From Streptomyces spongiicola (GTDB taxonomy: Bacteria; Actinomycetota; Actinomycetes; Streptomycetales; Streptomycetaceae), in assembly GCF_003122365.1 (NCBI RefSeq), contig NZ_CP029254.1, positions 744,001 through 808,000 on the forward strand: a stretch of 64,000 nucleotides of DNA. The letters are read 5' to 3'. The notes beneath the pieces are model-generated. The model worked only from the letters and a program-made list of their open reading frames with translations. It ran no database searches and was not told the origin of the DNA. The position numbers and the translations under genes are program-made. Below are positions 7,895 through 16,092 of this stretch, one piece after another (positions within the stretch are counted from its first letter, which is position 1; each line of letters begins with the position of its first letter).

Positions 7895-9232
7895 TCATGC
7901 CGCCACATTCGCACCGCTTTGTGAGGTGTCTTCCTTGGAATGCGGCTTCACGACGCCCCGCCCACGTGTGCGGTCTATCTCGCGCCATTCCGGCCGAAGT
8001 CCGGCTAGATTCGTGGTGAGGAAGTACGCGACGCCGCAGGCGACCAGCACCGGCACGAGTCCGGCAGCGGTCACCGCCGCCCCGGCAAGCAGCCCGCCGA
8101 GAGGGATACCGACCCAGGCCAGCGAGTCACCGAGGGCGTTGACCCGGCCCAGCATCCGGCGCGGCACCCGCTCGACGAGGACGGCCCCCAGCACTGGGTT
8201 GACGAAGCCGGCACCGAACCCACTGACCGCGAAGACAGCCAGTACCGCCCCCAACGGGGCATCGAAGGCGAGGATCAGGAACCTCGGTGCCCCAGCCAGC
8301 AGGAACCCGGTGAGAACCACCACTCGCCGCCGCAGCCGGTGCGCGACCATCGCGGCGATCAGGCTCCCGCCGACTGCTGCGGCCCCCATGACGCTGCCCA
8401 TCAGGCCGATCGAGGTCGGCCCGTTGCCGGACTCCCTGGCCCAGACAGGTACGAGCACTGAGGTGATCGCCGCGTCCAGCAGGTTGGTGATGCCGCACAT
8501 GACGATGACGGTGAGCAGCAGCGGCTCGCCGCGCAGGAAGGTGAAGCCTTCACCGAACCGCCGCCAGTAGCCCGGTTCCGCTTCCCCGGCGGGCGAGGGG
8601 GCTTCCTCAACCGCGTGCCCCATGCCGCGAGGCAGCGCGAGTTTGATAATCACCGATCCGAGGGCGAAGCAGCCCGCGTTGACGGCGAGTCCGGTCAGGG
8701 GACCGAGCAGCGCCACCAGGGCTCCGCCGACCGCCAGGCCGACGGTAGAGGCGAGCCGCTCGATCACACCGGCCAGACCGGTGGCCCTCTCCAGCGGCAC
8801 CCGGCTGCGCTCAGCCGCCTCCGGGACCATCACCTCCTTGGCCAGGTCGCCAGGTCCCCGGGCCGCGCCGATCAGAGCGACCAGAACCAGCAGAAGGGGA
8901 AAGGACAGCAGGCCCAGGGCGTGGAGCAGGGGAACCGCGGCGGCGGCGGTCGCGCTGGCCAGATCGGTGGTCCAGGAAACGGCCCGCGGGCCGATCCGGT
9001 CCACCAGCGGCCCGGTGAACGCCTTGACCACCACGTAGGGCGCCATCTCGCAGAAGGCGACCAGTCCGGTCTGGGTGGCGCTGCCGGTGGTGACGAGGAC
9101 GAACCAGGGCAGTGCCACAACGGATATCCGCGTGCCGGTCAGCGACACAATCATGGCCGCCAGCACTCCGCCCAGCGGTCGTAAGGACCTCTTGCCGGGT
9201 ATGCCGCCGGCCTCCGAGGTGTCGTGGGTCAT
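7895..9232 (-). CDS. major facilitator superfamily exporter
   Basis: A 445-residue polytopic membrane protein with about 12 hydrophobic segments. It begins with a short hydrophilic leader and SLRPLGGVLAAMIVSLTGTR. A D-R-I-G-type loop motif occurs between helices 2 and 3 (GPLVDRIGPRAVSWTTDL, about residues 79-96), as in MFS drug exporters of the Mef/EntS type. The ATG start overlaps the stop of the upstream regulator gene as ATGA, indicating a two-gene operon. As cargo of a transposon under its own repressor it is probably an efflux pump. The substrate is not evident from sequence. Confidence 0.85.
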   Translation of the reverse strand: MTHDTSEAGGIPGKRSLRPLGGVLAAMIVSLTGTRISVVALPWFVLVTTGSATQTGLVAFCEMAPYVVVKAFTGPLVDRIGPRAVSWTTDLASATAAAAVPLLHALGLLSFPLLLVLVALIGAARGPGDLAKEVMVPEAAERSRVPLERATGLAGVIERLASTVGLAVGGALVALLGPLTGLAVNAGCFALGSVIIKLALPRGMGHAVEEAPSPAGEAEPGYWRRFGEGFTFLRGEPLLLTVIVMCGITNLLDAAITSVLVPVWARESGNGPTSIGLMGSVMGAAAVGGSLIAAMVAHRLRRRVVVLTGFLLAGAPRFLILAFDAPLGAVLAVFAVSGFGAGFVNPVLGAVLVERVPRRMLGRVNALGDSLAWVGIPLGGLLAGAAVTAAGLVPVLVACGVAYFLTTNLAGLRPEWREIDRTRGRGVVKPHSKEDTSQSGANVAA

Positions 9233-9894
9233 GACGTCGGGCTTCCTTCCTCTTCCTGCGGGCCGGAAGGGAGCGACGACGCGGCAGGCGCATCCAGTTC
9301 GGGCAGCATCTGCGTGATAACGCCGACCCGCTCGGCACCCTCCGGGGCACTTGCCGCCGCCTCGGGCGTGTCTCTGCGGTACCGGGAGATGACGGCCCTC
9401 AACTCCTGCCGCAGGGCGACAGCCTCTTCGGGCGTGAGCCGCAAGGCCCAGTCGCTCATGTCGAAGGTGTCCCGCCACGCCCGGGGCATCGTCTGCAACT
9501 CGTTCAGCGTCTGCTGAGTGCGCAAGGTGTAGGTGGTGGCGACGGATTGCAGGAAGGCCAAGATGGCCTCGGGCTCTCGATCGGCCAACTCCCGGTCGTT
9601 GAGCTCCGTCATCTGATGTACCGAGCGCCACCAGCGCTCTCGCGCGTTGCCGCGCTCAGCGTCCTCCTCAACGAAACCAGCCGAGCCGAGCTGGCGCAGG
9701 TGATAGCTAGCTGTCCCGGAATTAACGCCCAGCCGCTCCGCGAGACGGGTGGCTGTCGATGGGCCGTACTTCCGCAGCAGCCCCACCAGCTGCACACGCA
9801 CTGGATGCGCCATGGCACGCAGCCCCTTGGCATCCAGGACAACGGAGTCCTCTTCAAGGTTCAGGCCCTCTGGCCTCTTCATCGCGTCGGTCAC
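9229..9894 (-). CDS. ArsR-type winged-helix transcriptional regulator of the exporter
   Basis: About 221 residues. A winged helix-turn-helix occupies roughly residues 20-80: RAMAHPVRVQLVGLL, TATRLAERLGVNSGTASYHL and LRQLGSAGFVEE. It is followed by a C-terminal helical domain of the kind found in ArsR/HTH_20 regulators. It is the first gene of an operon with the MFS exporter and faces a perfect 32-bp palindrome 31 bases upstream, the likely operator, so autoregulation and repression of the pump are inferred. There is no clear ribosome binding site before the GTG at 9894, so translation may be leaderless. The ATG at 9882 is an alternative start. Confidence 0.8.
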   Translation of the reverse strand: MTDAMKRPEGLNLEEDSVVLDAKGLRAMAHPVRVQLVGLLRKYGPSTATRLAERLGVNSGTASYHLRQLGSAGFVEEDAERGNARERWWRSVHQMTELNDRELADREPEAILAFLQSVATTYTLRTQQTLNELQTMPRAWRDTFDMSDWALRLTPEEAVALRQELRAVISRYRRDTPEAAASAPEGAERVGVITQMLPELDAPAASSLPSGPQEEEGSPTS

Positions 9895-9910
9895 ACCACA
9901 CAGGCTAAAC

Positions 9911-9956
9911 CGCAAAGAGTTCTTCGCAAAGAGTTCTTCGCGAAGAACTCTTTGCG
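9911..9956. promoter_or_regulatory. operator with a 32-bp perfect palindrome and an extra half-site
   Basis: cgcaaagagttctt occurs at 9911-9924 and again at 9925-9938. The second copy is the left half of a perfect 32-bp palindrome (9925-9956, arms cgcaaagagttcttcg and its complement). It lies directly upstream of the ArsR-type regulator, so it is probably that protein's binding site. The extra direct half-site suggests cooperative binding. Confidence 0.7.
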
Positions 9957-10045
9957 ATCTCCTTCGCGTACGGGGACCACTGCACTCATCTAGAGCGATT
10001 GACGAGCAAGATCAGAAAGCGGCGGTACGCAACCGTTGCGCATGA

Positions 10046-10135
10046 CGTTCGCCACCTTCGCCAACCTCACCGAGACGACCGGCGTACAGCTCGCCAACTA
10101 CAGCGGACATTCGCCAGGTCAACAGAGACCGGACA
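10046..10135 (-). repeat. right end of the transposon with four TGGCGA motifs
   Basis: Read inward on the minus strand, the end starts TGTCCGGTCTCTG. TGGCGA motifs begin at about positions 20, 40, 73 and 82. The inner part (10046-10098) matches the internal copy at 7762-7812. Multiple short binding sites in an end are typical of Tn7/Tn5053-like elements. Confidence 0.65.
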
Positions 10136-10140
10136 GCCGT
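10136..10140. repeat. right target-site duplication GCCGT
   Basis: gccgt follows the right terminus directly and equals the 5 bases before the left terminus (3690-3694). Removing the element and one copy restores a continuous MASE1-to-ABC-operon intergenic region. Confidence 0.7.
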
Positions 10141-10174
10141 GTTTTGCCTCGGCGCGGCCCCTCCGAGTAGTTTT

Positions 10175-10194
10175 TGCACTGACCAGTCAGTACA
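10175..10194. promoter_or_regulatory. TetR-type operator upstream of the ABC/YhgE/TetR operon
   Basis: A near-perfect palindrome has arms actgac and gtcagt separated by 2 bases, extended to tgcactgac/gtcagtaca with one mismatch. It lies 16-35 bases before the GTG of the ABC ATPase gene, the first gene of an operon that ends with a TetR regulator. It is therefore probably the operator through which that regulator controls its own operon. Confidence 0.6.
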
Positions 10195-10209
10195 AATGAG
10201 GGGGGGCGC

Positions 10210-11088
10210 GTGGACAGCCCGCACGGGGCAGCCGTACGAGCCCGGGGCTTCGGCCTCAGAGGACCGCGCGGCTGGGCGTTCCGGAAGGTGGACATCGAGG
10301 CCGGCCCGGGTTCGCTCGTCGCGATCGAGGGACCGTCCGGCTCCGGACGCACCTGTCTGCTGCTCGCGCTCAGCGGGCGCATGAAGGCGGCGGAGGGGCA
10401 CGCGGAGGTGGGCGGGCTGCGGCTGCCGCGCAAGATGGCGGCGGTCCGCCGCATCAGCGCGCTGGGGCCGGTTCCGGGGGTGAGCGACCTCGACCCGGCG
10501 CTGACCGTCGCCGAGCATCTGCGGGAGCGGGTCCTGCTGCAGCGGCGGTTCGACGGCTCGCTGCGGGCCCTGCTGCGGCCGCCCGCGGAACGGGCCGCGG
10601 CGGCACGGGCGCGGCTGGGCGAGGCGCTGGGCCTCGCCGGGCTCGACGTGGACGCCCTGCCGAAGGCGGGGCGCACGGCCGTACGGGATCTCGGGCGGCT
10701 GGAGGCGCTCCGGCTCTCCGTGGCCCTCGCCATGGTCGGCCGCCCGCGGCTGCTGGCCGTCGACGACGCCGACCTCAAGCTCTCCGAGGCCGACCGGGCG
10801 GAGGCGTGGGGGCTCCTGCGCGGCGTCGCCGCCGGGGGGACGACCGTGCTCGCGGTCTGCGGCGAGGCGCCCGGGGACGCCGTGGTGGTCCGCACGGACG
10901 CGGAGGCCTCGCACGCACCCGCGCCCGGCACCACTCCGGACCCCGACAGCCGCCCCCGTGCGCACGACGCCGGGAACGGGACCGGGACCGGGACCGCCGA
11001 CGAGACCAGAACCGCCGGGGAAACCAGGACCGCCGACGAGACCGAGGAGGGGGCGGCCGATGCGCTCGCCGAAACTCGCCGCGCTTGA
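10210..11088 (+). CDS. ABC-type ATPase with divergent nucleotide-binding motifs
   Basis: A 292-residue protein with an ABC-ATPase fold. The P-loop is GPSGSGRT at residues 41-48, with arginine where nearly all ABC ATPases have lysine. The signature region near residue 161 reads LGRLEALRL rather than LSGGQ, and Walker B is RLLAVDDAD at 180-188, with D in place of the catalytic glutamate. After about residue 225 it has a low-complexity Thr/Glu-rich tail (GTGTGTADETRTAGE). It overlaps the next gene, encoding a YhgE/Pip membrane protein, by 29 bases. It may act with that protein as an export or regulatory unit, but catalysis is doubtful. Confidence 0.8.
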   Translation: MDSPHGAAVRARGFGLRGPRGWAFRKVDIEAGPGSLVAIEGPSGSGRTCLLLALSGRMKAAEGHAEVGGLRLPRKMAAVRRISALGPVPGVSDLDPALTVAEHLRERVLLQRRFDGSLRALLRPPAERAAAARARLGEALGLAGLDVDALPKAGRTAVRDLGRLEALRLSVALAMVGRPRLLAVDDADLKLSEADRAEAWGLLRGVAAGGTTVLAVCGEAPGDAVVVRTDAEASHAPAPGTTPDPDSRPRAHDAGNGTGTGTADETRTAGETRTADETEEGAADALAETRRA

Positions 11089-13147
11089 GCTGAAGCGCTT
11101 CGGCAGGGGCCGGCTGCCAAGGGCCGCGCTGGTGGCGATCCTGCTGCTCCCGCTGCTCTACGGCGCCCTGTACCTGTGGTCGTTCTGGGACCCGTACAGC
11201 CGCCTCGACAGGCTTCCGGTGGCACTCGTCAACGACGACCGGGGCGCGACCGCCGCCGGGAAGAAGATCGCGGCCGGCGACGAGATCGCCGAGGGGCTGC
11301 GCGAGAGCGACGTCTTCGAGTGGCACGAGGTGAGCGCCCGGGAGGCCCGCAGGGGCGTCGAGGACGGTACGTACTACCTGTCGCTGACCATGCCCGCCGA
11401 CTTCAGCGAGCGCATCGCCTCCGCCTCCGGCGACGCCCCCGAGACCGGGGCGATGGAGGTCCGGACGAACGACGCCAACAACTACATCGTCGGCCAGATA
11501 TCCCGCACGGTCTTCGCCGAGGTCCGCGAGTCCGCGTCCAGGGACGCCTCGCGCTCCTTCCTCGACGGGATCTTCATCTCGTTCTCCGACATCCACGACG
11601 CCACCGCGGAGGCCGCGGAGGGCGCCGGCCGGCTCCAGGGCGGCATCGGCAGGGCGAAGGAGGGCTCCAGGGAACTCGCCGACGGCCTGAAGGACGCCAA
11701 GGACGGCAGCGGCAGGCTCGCCGGCGGTATCAGCCGTCTGGAGGACGGCGCGGGCGAGCTGGAGAAGGGAGCCCGTGAGCTGGCCGCGGGAACCGGGCGG
11801 CTGGCCGGGAAGGTCAACGCGGTGGCGGACGGCGCCCGGCCCTACCTCGAGGGCGACGGTGCGGCGATCGCTGAGCACGCGCGGTTCGTGGAGCACGGCG
11901 CCCGCGCCGCGCGCGACCGGCTGGACCTCCTCGTGGCGACCGCTCCGGCCGCCGCGGCCAAGGCGCACGAGGCGGCCGGCGAGGCGGACGAACTCCACAG
12001 GTCGCGCTGCGGGGAGGCCGCGCCGCCCGATCCCGCCGTCTGCCCGGTACTGGAGAAGGCCAAAACCGCCACGGCGGACTCCGCCGCGGTCGCCGACGAC
12101 GTCGTCGCGCTGGTGAAGGGCAACAGCGCCGAGCTGAAGCAGCTCGACACCCGTCTGGCCGAACTCCAGAAGCTGGCCGAGGACCTCGCCGAACGCTCCC
12201 CCACCCTCGGCGACGACATCGAGAAGGCCGTCGCGGACGTCAACCGGCTGGACTCCGGGGCGCACAAGGTGGCCGAGGGAGCCGGCGACCTCCATCGGGG
12301 TCTGGGCACCGCGCGCGCCGGATCCACCGACCTCGACACCGGGGTGGGCAGGCTGGAGAACGGCGCCCACGACCTCGACGGCGGCATGTACAAGCTCGTC
12401 GACGGTTCGGGCGAACTGGCCGGCGGGCTCAACGACGGCGTCGGCAGGATCCCCGACTACGACGAGCGGGAGCGCGACCGCCGCACCGCGGTGATGGCCG
12501 ACCCCGTGCGACTCGCCTCCCAGTCACTGCACAAGGCGGACAACTACGGCACCGGCTTCGCCCCGTACTTCATCCCGCTCTCCCTGTGGGTGGGCGCCAT
12601 GGTGGCGTACATGCTGATCCAGCCGCTCAACCGGCGGGCTCTGGCCGCCGGCGCGTCGGCCTGGCGGATCGCCGTCGTCGGCTGGCTGCCGGTGGCGGCC
12701 ATCGGACTGCTCCAGGCCGGCGCGCTGATGGCGGTGCTCCACTGGGGGCTCGGGCTGCAGATGGCCCGCGCCGCCGGGACGGTCGGATTCCTGGCCCTGG
12801 TCGTGGGCTGCTTCGCCGCGATCATCCAGTGGCTCAACGCCCGCTTCGGCGCGGCCGGCCGGATCCTCGTGCTGGCGCTGCTGATGCTGCAGCTGACCTC
12901 GGCGGGCGGCACCTACCCCGTCCAGACCAGCCCGCCGTTCTTCAACGCCGTCCACCCCTTCCTGCCGATGACGTACGTGGTCGAGGCACTGCGCCGGCTC
13001 ATCACGGGCGGCGGCACCGGACCGGTCTGGCAGGCCGTGGCCGTCCTCGTGGCGTTCACCGCCGGGGCACTGGCGCTGACCGCGGTGTCGGCGCGGCGCA
13101 GGCAGGTGTGGACGTTCGACCGGCTTCACCCCGAGCTGAGCCTGTGA
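11060..13147 (+). CDS. YhgE/Pip domain membrane protein
   Basis: A 695-residue protein of the YhgE/Pip family (ABC-2-type architecture). One N-terminal transmembrane segment (LVAILLLPLLYGALYLWSF, about residues 22-40) is followed by a long extracellular region containing the family start VALVNDDRG. That region is rich in heptad-like repeats (GAGRLQGGI, GSRELADGL, GSGRLAGGI, GAGELEKGA, and so on). At least five membrane segments follow in the C-terminal 200 residues. Family members include phage-infection receptors and type VII secretion-related proteins; the function here is unknown. The ATG start at 11060 has a GAGGAGG site 8 bases upstream, inside the preceding gene. Confidence 0.85.
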   Translation: MRSPKLAALELKRFGRGRLPRAALVAILLLPLLYGALYLWSFWDPYSRLDRLPVALVNDDRGATAAGKKIAAGDEIAEGLRESDVFEWHEVSAREARRGVEDGTYYLSLTMPADFSERIASASGDAPETGAMEVRTNDANNYIVGQISRTVFAEVRESASRDASRSFLDGIFISFSDIHDATAEAAEGAGRLQGGIGRAKEGSRELADGLKDAKDGSGRLAGGISRLEDGAGELEKGARELAAGTGRLAGKVNAVADGARPYLEGDGAAIAEHARFVEHGARAARDRLDLLVATAPAAAAKAHEAAGEADELHRSRCGEAAPPDPAVCPVLEKAKTATADSAAVADDVVALVKGNSAELKQLDTRLAELQKLAEDLAERSPTLGDDIEKAVADVNRLDSGAHKVAEGAGDLHRGLGTARAGSTDLDTGVGRLENGAHDLDGGMYKLVDGSGELAGGLNDGVGRIPDYDERERDRRTAVMADPVRLASQSLHKADNYGTGFAPYFIPLSLWVGAMVAYMLIQPLNRRALAAGASAWRIAVVGWLPVAAIGLLQAGALMAVLHWGLGLQMARAAGTVGFLALVVGCFAAIIQWLNARFGAAGRILVLALLMLQLTSAGGTYPVQTSPPFFNAVHPFLPMTYVVEALRRLITGGGTGPVWQAVAVLVAFTAGALALTAVSARRRQVWTFDRLHPELSL

Positions 13148-13175
13148 GACGGGTGGACCTGTGAGAATCGGCACC

Positions 13176-13784
13176 ATGAACAGCGGCAGCACCCGGAGAC
13201 AGGCCACCCGCGCCAAGCTCTACGAGGCGGCGGTGACCCTCATCGCCGAGCAGGGCTTCTCCGCCACCACGGTCGACGAGATCGCCGAGCGGGCCGGCGT
13301 CGCCAAGGGCACCGTCTACTACAACTTCAGCAGCAAGACCGAACTCTTCGAGGAGCTTCTGCGGTACGGGGTCGGCCTGCTGACCGCCTCGCTGCGCGAG
13401 GCCGCCGACGAGGTGGAGCAGCGGGGCGGGAGCAAGACGGAGGCCCTGGACGGGATGATCCGCGCCGGGCTGGTCTTCATCGACCGCTACCCCGCCTTCA
13501 CCCAGTTGTACGTCGCCGAGCTGTGGCGCACCAACCGGGCCTGGCAGTCGACGCTGACGGTGGTCCGCCGGGAGGCGGTCGCCGTCGTCGAGACCGTGCT
13601 CCGGGAGGGTGTCGAGCGGGGCGAGCTGAGCGGGGAGATCGACATTCCGCTGACCGCGGCCGCGCTGGTCGGGATGGTGCTCGTGGCGGCGCTCGACTGG
13701 CAGGCGTTCCAGCGGGAGCGGTCGCTCGACGATGTGCACGCGGCCCTGTCCCGGCTGCTGCACGGGAGGGTCGGCGGCGGCTGA
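13176..13784 (+). CDS. TetR/AcrR-family transcriptional regulator
   Basis: About 202 residues. The N-terminal DNA-binding domain contains the TetR pattern LYEAAVTLIAEQGFSATT followed by VDEIAERAGVAKGTVYYNF, with a KTELFEELL turn after it. The C-terminal domain is helical. It is the last gene of the ABC/YhgE operon, 28 bases after the membrane protein gene, and the likely ligand of the palindrome at 10175-10194. The ATG at 13176 is chosen because it gives the usual short lead before helix 1. The in-frame GTG at 13161 is an alternative; neither has a strong ribosome binding site. Confidence 0.85.
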   Translation: MNSGSTRRQATRAKLYEAAVTLIAEQGFSATTVDEIAERAGVAKGTVYYNFSSKTELFEELLRYGVGLLTASLREAADEVEQRGGSKTEALDGMIRAGLVFIDRYPAFTQLYVAELWRTNRAWQSTLTVVRREAVAVVETVLREGVERGELSGEIDIPLTAAALVGMVLVAALDWQAFQRERSLDDVHAALSRLLHGRVGGG

Positions 13785-14360
13785 CGCCTTCCGGTCCCGC
13801 GGCGGGCGGTGCGGGTTCGGGACCCCGTGGCGGGCGGTGCGGACTCGGGACTCCGTGGCGGGCGGTGCGGACACCGGCCGCCACGGGTGCCGCCGGCGCA
13901 CACGGCAGGGAGACGCGGGTGCGGCGAAGTCCGACTGCCCGAGCCCCGCCGCACCGGCGTCTCGCCGCCGTTCGCCCGCTGCCCCGTACCGCTGTCCCCC
14001 GGGTCCGGGCAGCTCCCCGTTCCGCAAGGGGCGCGGCGCCGTTCCGCCGCCCCGTGTCGGCGGTGCCGGCGCCGCGCCCTTCCCGTGTTCTCCACTCTGC
14101 CGTCCGGGCAGGTCGGCCCCATCCGCGCGGCTACTCATCTCCCGCACTAGGTACGGATACTCAGAGACTCGTGCTCACCCCGGCCACTGCGGGTGGGGGC
14201 CGATCACGTCCCGCCCGGGTCAGCGCCGGGCCGCCCGTGCCCGTACCCCCGGACCGCCCGTGCCCGTACCCCCGGGCCGCCGGTGGCCGGGCCGCCGGTG
14301 GCCGGGCGTGCGGGACCACCGCCCCGACGGCTGCCGGAGGCGGCCGATACAGTCCCTGGC
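13785..14360. repeat. 576-bp non-coding region with two tandem-repeat blocks
   Basis: At 13801-13875 a 28-bp unit beginning ggcgggcggtgcgg is present 2.7 times. At about 14229-14300 a short unit (accgcccgtgcccgtaccc, then ggccgccggtggccgg) is iterated. Between them is GC-rich sequence with no convincing gene on either strand; one long minus-strand frame here lacks protein-like composition. An AT-richer patch near 14145-14180 could be promoter-like, but nothing definite was seen. Confidence 0.65.
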
Positions 14361-15902
14361 ATGGCACGGATTGTGGTGATCGGCGCCGGGATGGGCGCCA
14401 TGGCGGCCGCTGCCCGGCTGGCCGTGGCGGGCCACCGGGTGAGGGTGTACGAGCGGGCGGGCACATACGGCGGCGCGGTGCGCCGGTTCGAGCGCGACGG
14501 CTTCTCCTTCGACACCGGGCCCGGTCTGCTGCATCTGCCCGCCGTCTGGCGGGACTTCTTCGTGAAGACCGGCAGGGAGCCCCTGGAGCAGTGCGTAGAC
14601 CTGGTCCAGGTGGACCCTGCGGGCCGTCATGTCTTCGCCGACGGAACGGCCGTGACGCTGCCGAACGCCTCGCGCGCGGGAGTCGTCTCGGCGCTCGACG
14701 GAGCGCTCGGTGCCGGTGCGGGCGAGCGCTGGGGCGACTTCCTGGTGCGGGCGAGGGAGGCCTGGGACCGCTCGCGGCGGCCGCTGCTGGAGGAACCGCT
14801 GCCCGCGGACGCGTCCCGCCTCGCCCGGGACCCCTATCCGGCGCTCGGCGGCGGGCTGCTGCGCCGCCCGGCGCGCACCCTCGCCGAGGTGGGCCGGCGC
14901 GAGCTGCGCGATCCGCGGCTGGCCGCGCTGCTGGAGAGCCACGCCCTGGCGTACGGCTTCGACCCCGCCGGCGCGCCCGCTTCCGCCGCCGTCCTGCCGT
15001 ACATGGAGCAGACCTTCGGCAGCTGGTACGTGCGCGGCGGGATGCGGGCCCTCGCGGAGGCCGTGCACCGGCGTTGCCTCGCACGCGGGGTGGAGTTCGT
15101 CCTCGGCGCCGAGGTGGTGGGGATACGGATCGAGGGCGGCCGGGCGGCCGGGGTGGAGCTGGCGGACGGGGGCACGGCCGCCGCCGACCATGTCGTCGCG
15201 GGCGCCCCCGTGCCCGCGCTGTACCGGGACCGGGTCCTGCCGTGGCGCTCCCGGGACGAGTGGCCGCACCACCGGTCGGCGCCGCGGACCGGGCGGGTCA
15301 CCGTCTGCCTGGCACTGCGCGGCGCCCGGGAGGCGGAGGCGGCGCACCGCACGGTGGTGCACTCGCCCGACCGGGCCGGGGAGTCGGCGGCGCTGGCGAC
15401 CGGGCGGCTGTGCGACCGGCCGACCGTCGTGGTGCTCCGGCCGGACGACGAGCGGCTGCGGCCCGGCGGCCACGAGGCGGTAACCGTGACCGCGACCGTG
15501 TCCACGGCCCTGCCCGCCGGGGCGCCCGTGCCCGCCGGGGCCGGCGGCCGGTCGCCGGAGAGCCGTTGGGGCGCGGGCGAGGCGCAGGTGGAGGCCTTCG
15601 CCGACCGGATGGCGGCAGCAGCGGAAGCGGCCGTTCCGGACCTGCGGGAGCGGCTGCTGTGGCGCGAGGTGCGCACGCCCGAGGACACCCTCAGGGAGAC
15701 CGGTGCCCACGAGGTGCCCGGACCGGCGCTGGCCGGAGCGGGCGGGACGCTGCTGCCCGCCGCGAACGTCTCACCGGTGCCCGGGGTGTACTTCGCCGGC
15801 GGCTGGTCGCATCCCGGCGGCGGGCTCGCGCACAGCGGAATGTCGGGTGCGCTGGCGGCCGGCCTCATCGTGGAGGGGGCGGACTTCCGCGGCTCGCGGT
15901 GA
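14361..15902 (+). CDS. FAD-dependent oxidoreductase of the phytoene desaturase (CrtI) type
   Basis: A 513-residue flavoprotein. The N-terminal dinucleotide-binding motif is VVIGAGMGAMAAAARLA at about residues 4-20, followed by RVRVYERAGTYGGAVR. The PYMEQTFGSWYVRGGMRALA segment near residue 215 and the C-terminal YFAGGWSHPGGGLAHSGMSGALAA are hallmarks of the CrtI/amine-oxidase family. The exact substrate is unknown, and no carotenoid genes are adjacent. A tacagt -10-like hexamer lies about 8 bases before the ATG without an intervening ribosome binding site, so the transcript is probably leaderless. Confidence 0.85.
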   Translation: MARIVVIGAGMGAMAAAARLAVAGHRVRVYERAGTYGGAVRRFERDGFSFDTGPGLLHLPAVWRDFFVKTGREPLEQCVDLVQVDPAGRHVFADGTAVTLPNASRAGVVSALDGALGAGAGERWGDFLVRAREAWDRSRRPLLEEPLPADASRLARDPYPALGGGLLRRPARTLAEVGRRELRDPRLAALLESHALAYGFDPAGAPASAAVLPYMEQTFGSWYVRGGMRALAEAVHRRCLARGVEFVLGAEVVGIRIEGGRAAGVELADGGTAAADHVVAGAPVPALYRDRVLPWRSRDEWPHHRSAPRTGRVTVCLALRGAREAEAAHRTVVHSPDRAGESAALATGRLCDRPTVVVLRPDDERLRPGGHEAVTVTATVSTALPAGAPVPAGAGGRSPESRWGAGEAQVEAFADRMAAAAEAAVPDLRERLLWREVRTPEDTLRETGAHEVPGPALAGAGGTLLPAANVSPVPGVYFAGGWSHPGGGLAHSGMSGALAAGLIVEGADFRGSR

Positions 15903-16092
15903 CGTGCCCGGCCGGCGGTGACGTGCCCGGCTCGCGCCGACGTCCACGGCGGCGGTGGCGTGCCCGGCCGGCGGTGACGTCCGCGGCCGGTGCCTCGGGG
16001 CAGGGACCCGGGAGCGGGACCCGGGAGGCGGGACCCCGGAGCGGGACCCCGGAGCGGGACCCTGAAGGCGGGACCCGGGAGGGCCGGTGGCC
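15903..16092. repeat. short tandem repeats between convergent genes
   Basis: The first part iterates a gacgtgcccggc(c/t) motif. From 16011 to 16084 a cgggacccgggag-like unit of about 12 bases is repeated six times. The block separates the convergent CrtI-like gene and the repeat-rich membrane protein gene. It could contribute to transcription termination by forming GC-rich hairpins. Confidence 0.6.

Larger units (their letters stand above)
3695..10135. mobile_element. Tn5053/Tn7-like transposon, 6.44 kb, transposase lost
   Basis: The element is bounded by a GCCGT duplication and inverted ends. Read inward, the left end starts TGTTCTTTCTCGG and the right end (minus strand) starts TGTCCGGTCTCTG. 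Both have TGGCGA at positions 20-25. The right end carries further TGGCGA copies at about 40, 73 and 82, typical of multiple transposase-binding sites. Inside are tniQ, tniB, a stub of tniA, an IS1182-family element, an MFS exporter and its regulator. The element sits between the MASE1 stop codon and the promoter of the ABC/YhgE operon. With tniA gone, it should not move without help. Confidence 0.7.

Noticed and set aside
13056..14147. Long minus-strand frame beginning MREMSSRADGADLPGRQ
   Set aside because: It overlaps the TetR gene on the opposite strand, has an Arg/Pro-rich shadow composition and spans tandem repeats; no ribosome binding site or domain is visible.
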